Below, one piece after another: positions 61,269-64,000 of a stretch of 64,000 nt of DNA. Both the position numbers and the translations under genes were made by a program. Each line of letters starts with the position of its first letter. Position 1 is the stretch's first letter. The stretch comes from Bacteroidota bacterium (GTDB taxonomy: Bacteria > Bacteroidota > Bacteroidia > Chitinophagales > Chitinophagaceae): NCBI GenBank assembly GCA_023417815.1, contig JAEZEI010000052.1, positions 62,001 through 126,000 on the forward strand, in the 5' to 3' direction. The notes below the pieces were generated by a model, which made no database searches, was not told the DNA's origin, and saw only the letters and a list, made by a program, of their open reading frames with translations.

Positions 61269-63215
61269 ATGCGTGCCCTGTCCCTGTTGTTGCTGGCTTT
61301 TCTTTCCCTTAACCTGTATGCGCAGGATACAACCGTTACCTGGAATCTTAAGATCACTCCCCTTGAAGGTGGAAAGACCGAAGTAAGGCTGGAAGGTACG
61401 GTAAAGGAGGCATGGCATGTTTATACCAGGAATGAAGCAATTGGCCTGAACGGGGTGCAGCTCGTTTTCCCGGATACCACCTTTCGTGCTGAGCCGCCTT
61501 CCATTAAAGGAGAGCTTTCCCTCATCAGCGACCCGATATTTGATGGTGATACTCTTGAAGTGCTTAAAGGAAGTTTCGTGCTCACCCAAATTTTCTCCAT
61601 AGAAGGCGAAAGGCCGGGAAAATTTCCGCTCACAGCAACCTATGAATCCGGGGATCCGGCCAATTTCATCCCGGGTGAATTTAAAACGGAAGCCATTCTT
61701 GATGCCGGGGCGGTAAAGAATGCGGAAACCAGGATTTTGATACCCTCCATCGATCTCGCCAATCCGGTTCGCGATTGCGGAAAGGATTCTGCCGTATCAA
61801 TGGATGCAGGCGACCAGAGCCTGTTCTATATATTCTTATTAGGGTTTATTGGAGGACTTGTTGCGCTGCTTACCCCTTGCGTATTCCCGATGATACCGCT
61901 AACGGTATCTTTTTTTACCAAGAAGGCCGGCAGCAGGAAGTCGGGCATCCGGAATGCTTTCATGTACGGTTTCTTCATTTTCCTGATCTATGTATTATTA
62001 AGTCTCCCTTTTCACTTCCTTGATTCACTGAACCCGGAGATACTGAATAATATTTCCACGAATGTTGTTCTGAACGTGATCTTCTTTGCCATATTCGTAT
62101 TCTTTGCATTTTCCTTTTTTGGATTTTACGAGATCACCCTTCCTTCAGGATTGTCAAGCAAGGCGGATAGCAAGGCCGGCGCAGGAAATATCGCCGGGAT
62201 CTTTTTCATGGCGCTTACCCTGGCTATAGTTTCCTTCTCCTGTACCGGTCCCATATTGGGCTCGTTGCTGGCAGGGTCCTTATCAGGCGATGGTGGAGCA
62301 ACCCAGCTCACGATGGGGATGGCTGGCTTCGGACTGGCTTTGGCATTGCCTTTCGCGCTTTTCGCGCTTTTTCCTAACTGGCTCAACTCTCTTCCTAAGT
62401 CCGGAGGGTGGCTGTCAACTGTAAAGGTGGTGCTCGGCTTCCTGGAACTGGGGCTGGCATTTAAGTTCCTGTCGAATGCCGATATGGTAAAACACTGGGG
62501 AATCCTTCCAAGGGAAGTTTTCATTGGTATCTGGGTGATAATAGGGGTAGGGCTTACGCTATATCTTTTCGGGAAGATCCGTTTCCCGCACGACAGCCCG
62601 ATAAAAAAATTGTCGCCCACCAGGAAACTGATGGGAACAATGGCAGCGATCTTCACCATCTATCTTATTCCCGGCCTAACCAATACAAAGTATGCAAACC
62701 TTACCCTTATAAGCGGTTTCCCTCCGCCCTTATATTATAGCGTTTACCAACAGGAGAATGACTGCATACTTGGACTGAACTGCGCTCACGATTATGAAGA
62801 AGGCCTGGCCATGGCGCGGCAACAGAACAAAGCCATCCTGCTCGACTTCACCGGATATGCCTGCGTGAATTGTCGCAGGATGGAAGAGAATGTCTGGAGC
62901 AAGCCGGATGTTTATGCCTTAATGAAGGAGAAATTCATCGTGATCTCCCTGTACGTAGATGATAAAAAGAAACTCCCGGTAAGTGAACGCTTTACCTATA
63001 CCACCCGTGAAGGTGTTCAAAAGGAGATCCGCACCGTCGGCGACAAATGGGCCACCTTCGAAACCGAGAATTTCCGTAACAACGCCCAGCCCCTCTACGC
63101 CATTCTCGACACCAATGAAAAATTAATGAACCATCCTGTAGGCTATATGCCCAGCGCTGTTGAATACCTTGCCTGGCTGCAGTGCGGGGTAGAGGCGTTT
63201 GAGCAGGGGAAGTAG
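61269..63215 (+). CDS. dsbD: DsbD-type thiol:disulfide interchange protein
   Basis: Moves electrons from cytoplasmic thioredoxin to periplasmic thiols. The ATG at 61269 gives a signal peptide (MRALSLLLLAFLSLNLYAQ) and 648 residues; the frame's earlier start lies in a terminator. The N-terminal domain (about 20-180) seems to lack the alpha-domain cysteine pair seen in the preceding gene. Eight membrane segments follow, with Cys204 (LLTPCVFPM) and Cys325 (FSCTGPI). The C-terminal thioredoxin-like domain has Cys532-Val-Asn-Cys535. Confidence 0.93.
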   Translation: MRALSLLLLAFLSLNLYAQDTTVTWNLKITPLEGGKTEVRLEGTVKEAWHVYTRNEAIGLNGVQLVFPDTTFRAEPPSIKGELSLISDPIFDGDTLEVLKGSFVLTQIFSIEGERPGKFPLTATYESGDPANFIPGEFKTEAILDAGAVKNAETRILIPSIDLANPVRDCGKDSAVSMDAGDQSLFYIFLLGFIGGLVALLTPCVFPMIPLTVSFFTKKAGSRKSGIRNAFMYGFFIFLIYVLLSLPFHFLDSLNPEILNNISTNVVLNVIFFAIFVFFAFSFFGFYEITLPSGLSSKADSKAGAGNIAGIFFMALTLAIVSFSCTGPILGSLLAGSLSGDGGATQLTMGMAGFGLALALPFALFALFPNWLNSLPKSGGWLSTVKVVLGFLELGLAFKFLSNADMVKHWGILPREVFIGIWVIIGVGLTLYLFGKIRFPHDSPIKKLSPTRKLMGTMAAIFTIYLIPGLTNTKYANLTLISGFPPPLYYSVYQQENDCILGLNCAHDYEEGLAMARQQNKAILLDFTGYACVNCRRMEENVWSKPDVYALMKEKFIVISLYVDDKKKLPVSERFTYTTREGVQKEIRTVGDKWATFETENFRNNAQPLYAILDTNEKLMNHPVGYMPSAVEYLAWLQCGVEAFEQGK

Positions 63216-63225
63216 GGTGGGTGTA

Positions 63226-63240
63226 TAACGCTACGGGGTC
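63226..63240 (-). repeat. Possible cassette boundary after dsbD
   Basis: The motif TATAACGCTACGGGG (plus strand), read on the minus strand, contains GCGTTATAC, close to the R' core of integron attC sites (GTTRRRY, 6 of 7). It lies 7 bases after the stop of the truncated parE and 10 bases after the dsbD stop, so it may be the remnant of a cassette end. Speculative. Confidence 0.3.
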
Positions 63241-63246
63241 TGCACT

Positions 63247-63324
63247 TTAGCCTTGCTTATACAAATAGAACAAGATATTTGAGAGATCATCAACAGCTTT
63301 TTTGGAAAGCGAATAGTTAGCCAT
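63247..63324 (-). pseudogene. Truncated ParE toxin (25 codons)
   Basis: On the minus strand ATG at 63324 begins MANYSLSKKAVDDLSNIL and stops after 25 codons (TAA at 63249-63247). The start matches ParE toxins, which normally have about 95-100 residues. Its ATG lies 8 bases inside the end of parD (ATGGCTAA), the usual overlap in parDE operons. The remaining two thirds of the toxin are missing; dsbD starts its 3' end 32 bases away. The toxin is therefore expected to be inactive. Confidence 0.75.
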
Positions 63325-63568
63325 TCTTCCTTTTTGCAGATTTTAATTTGGAAAGATGCTTCCTGGGATCAAAGTTTTTGGCGATTCCACTATCGAGTCC
63401 TTCCTGAAGTGCGTTCTTTAAAGTTAAAATCCTGCTTTCCTCTTCTTCAAGTAGTCGAAGACCGGCACAAATAACTTCACTTGCATTTTTAAACCTTCCA
63501 TCAGAAATTTTGCTGTCAACAAAATGTTCGAAGTGGTCACCAAGTGCAATTGAAGTATTCCGTCCCAT
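63317..63568 (-). CDS. parD: ParD-family antitoxin
   Basis: An 83-residue type II antitoxin. The N-terminal ribbon-helix-helix domain (MGRNTSIALGDHFEHFVDSKISDGRFKNASEVICAGLRLLE, residues 1-41) binds DNA; the C-terminal helical and charged part (DPRKHLSKLKSAKRKNG) would wrap the toxin. It autoregulates in characterised systems. The partner toxin is only a 25-codon remnant (63247-63324), so this is an orphan antitoxin. It could still neutralise ParE proteins encoded elsewhere. Confidence 0.88.
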   Translation of the reverse strand: MGRNTSIALGDHFEHFVDSKISDGRFKNASEVICAGLRLLEEEESRILTLKNALQEGLDSGIAKNFDPRKHLSKLKSAKRKNG

Positions 63569-63786
63569 AACTGTGTTTTATCCAATGTTACCAAAAAATT
63601 GGTAATACCTGCAAGGGTTCTTAGGGGGCTAATATCAATATAATTTCAGCTAACGTCATTGGCGATGTGCCGGCATTAGTACTCCGTCAGTTTAAATTTA
63701 GAATAATAGTTCAATAGAGTTATTTTGTTTAGACACTTGTTCTTCAGCCGGTATATTGGTAAGCCCCTGTTAGCGGTTCGCCCTTT
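63569..63786. other. Non-coding gap with attC-like palindrome
   Basis: 218 bases with no gene between parD and the hydrolase fragment; the right part is taken up by the attC-like element, listed separately. The remainder (63569-63648) is the upstream region of parD and holds a short AT-rich repeat, CCAAAAAATTGG. Confidence 0.4.
63649..63774 (-). repeat. attC-like imperfect palindrome
   Basis: Outer arms GCTAAC (63649-63654) and GTTAGC (63769-63774) and inner arms GCCGGC (63669-63674) and GCCGGT (63747-63752) are symmetric, with 14- and 16-base spacers and a 72-base centre, 126 bases in total. This is the layout of an integron attC site: two pairs of short conserved arms with variable spacers. 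It begins 12 bases after the stop of the minus-strand hydrolase gene, as a cassette recombination site would. Only part of the GTTRRRY/RYYYAAC consensus is matched. Confidence 0.4.
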
Positions 63787-64000
63787 TCACTTTCTGTTCA
63801 AGAAACTGGCTATGTCCTCTGTCCACTCTGTTCGATACTTTATTAAGTAGTTTTCGTGACCTGCAAGTCGATAGGTGCTTAGAAGTTTTTCACCTGCCAA
63901 ATTGGTGAAAATGTCATTAATTTCTTGTCTGCTTACGTTTTTGTCCTGCTCCCCGTATAGTAATAACGTCGGGCAGATGATATTCTTTGCGTAATCAGTC
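63787..64000 (-). CDS. Alpha/beta hydrolase, C-terminal part (truncated by window edge)
   Basis: The minus strand is open from the right edge to TGA at 63789-63787, giving 70 residues. ICPTLLLYGEQDKNVSRQEI contains the acid residue and YRLAGHENY the catalytic His, as in the C-terminal third of alpha/beta hydrolases; FLNRK ends the protein. The nucleophile and N-terminus lie beyond the window. The substrate is unknown. It may be a cassette gene, given the attC-like site after its stop. Confidence 0.8.
   Translation of the reverse strand, partial: TDYAKNIICPTLLLYGEQDKNVSRQEINDIFTNLAGEKLLSTYRLAGHENYLIKYRTEWTEDIASFLNRK

Overview
This window looks like a piece of a Bacteroidota chromosome, probably Chitinophagales/Sphingobacteriales-like; the order is a guess. 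The evidence is (i) gene families largely restricted to that phylum (DUF3098, DUF3667, DUF6427-like, an atpD-atpC pair away from the other ATP synthase genes, a long-linker FtsZ, PBP3 with a PASTA tail), (ii) start regions without Shine-Dalgarno sequences, and (iii) repeated TAnnTTTG -7 promoter elements 10-30 bases before start codons. Almost all of it is ordinary, densely packed core genome. No rRNA, tRNA, CRISPR array or insertion sequence was found.

Layout. 1-4.2 kb (minus): ftsX, DUF3098, an intrinsic terminator, uppP, an MFS permease and a metallo-beta-lactamase-fold hydrolase. 4.4-9.9 kb (plus): leuS, an M23 peptidase and dxs. 9.9-16.4 kb: scpA and mscL (minus), a DMT exporter, a small lipoprotein, atpD-atpC, a PlsC-like acyltransferase and yqgE. 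16.5-34.5 kb: a sensor kinase followed by a complete Bacteroidota-type division and cell wall (dcw) cluster, mraZ-rsmH-ftsL-ftsI-murE-mraY-murD-ftsW-murG-murC-ftsQ-ftsA-ftsZ. Most junctions in it overlap or touch; the main exception is a repeat-bearing gap of about 320 bases between mraY and murD. 34.6-40 kb: kup, an LD-carboxypeptidase and a FadN-like beta-oxidation enzyme. 40-47 kb: small accessory genes (endosialidase-chaperone surface protein, two acetyltransferases, macrodomain, NTF2-like, DUF3667, PhnA, HEAT-like). 47-63.2 kb: LTA-synthase-like transferase, metG, a second LD-carboxypeptidase, a DPP-IV-like peptidase, an ABC transporter, a YfcH-like epimerase, two uncharacterised envelope proteins, purQ and two DsbD-type genes. 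63.2-64 kb: a parD antitoxin, a truncated parE and the 3' end of an alpha/beta hydrolase, around an attC-like imperfect palindrome.

Functional theme. UppP, MraY, MurC/D/E/G, FtsI, FtsW, FtsX, two S66 LD-carboxypeptidases and an M23 peptidase place much of peptidoglycan precursor synthesis, lipid carrier recycling, septal synthesis and turnover in one window. DNPR in MurE indicates a meso-diaminopimelate peptidoglycan.

Most worth following up: five degenerate 27-28 base repeats in the mraY-murD gap; four GTG boxes at exact 10-base spacing before mraZ (a likely MraZ operator); a nested TGTGACA dyad after atpC; and the cassette-like right edge with a broken toxin. I found no clear undescribed multi-gene defence or biosynthetic system. 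Several longest-frame starts lie inside terminators or promoter elements, and I moved those starts downstream.
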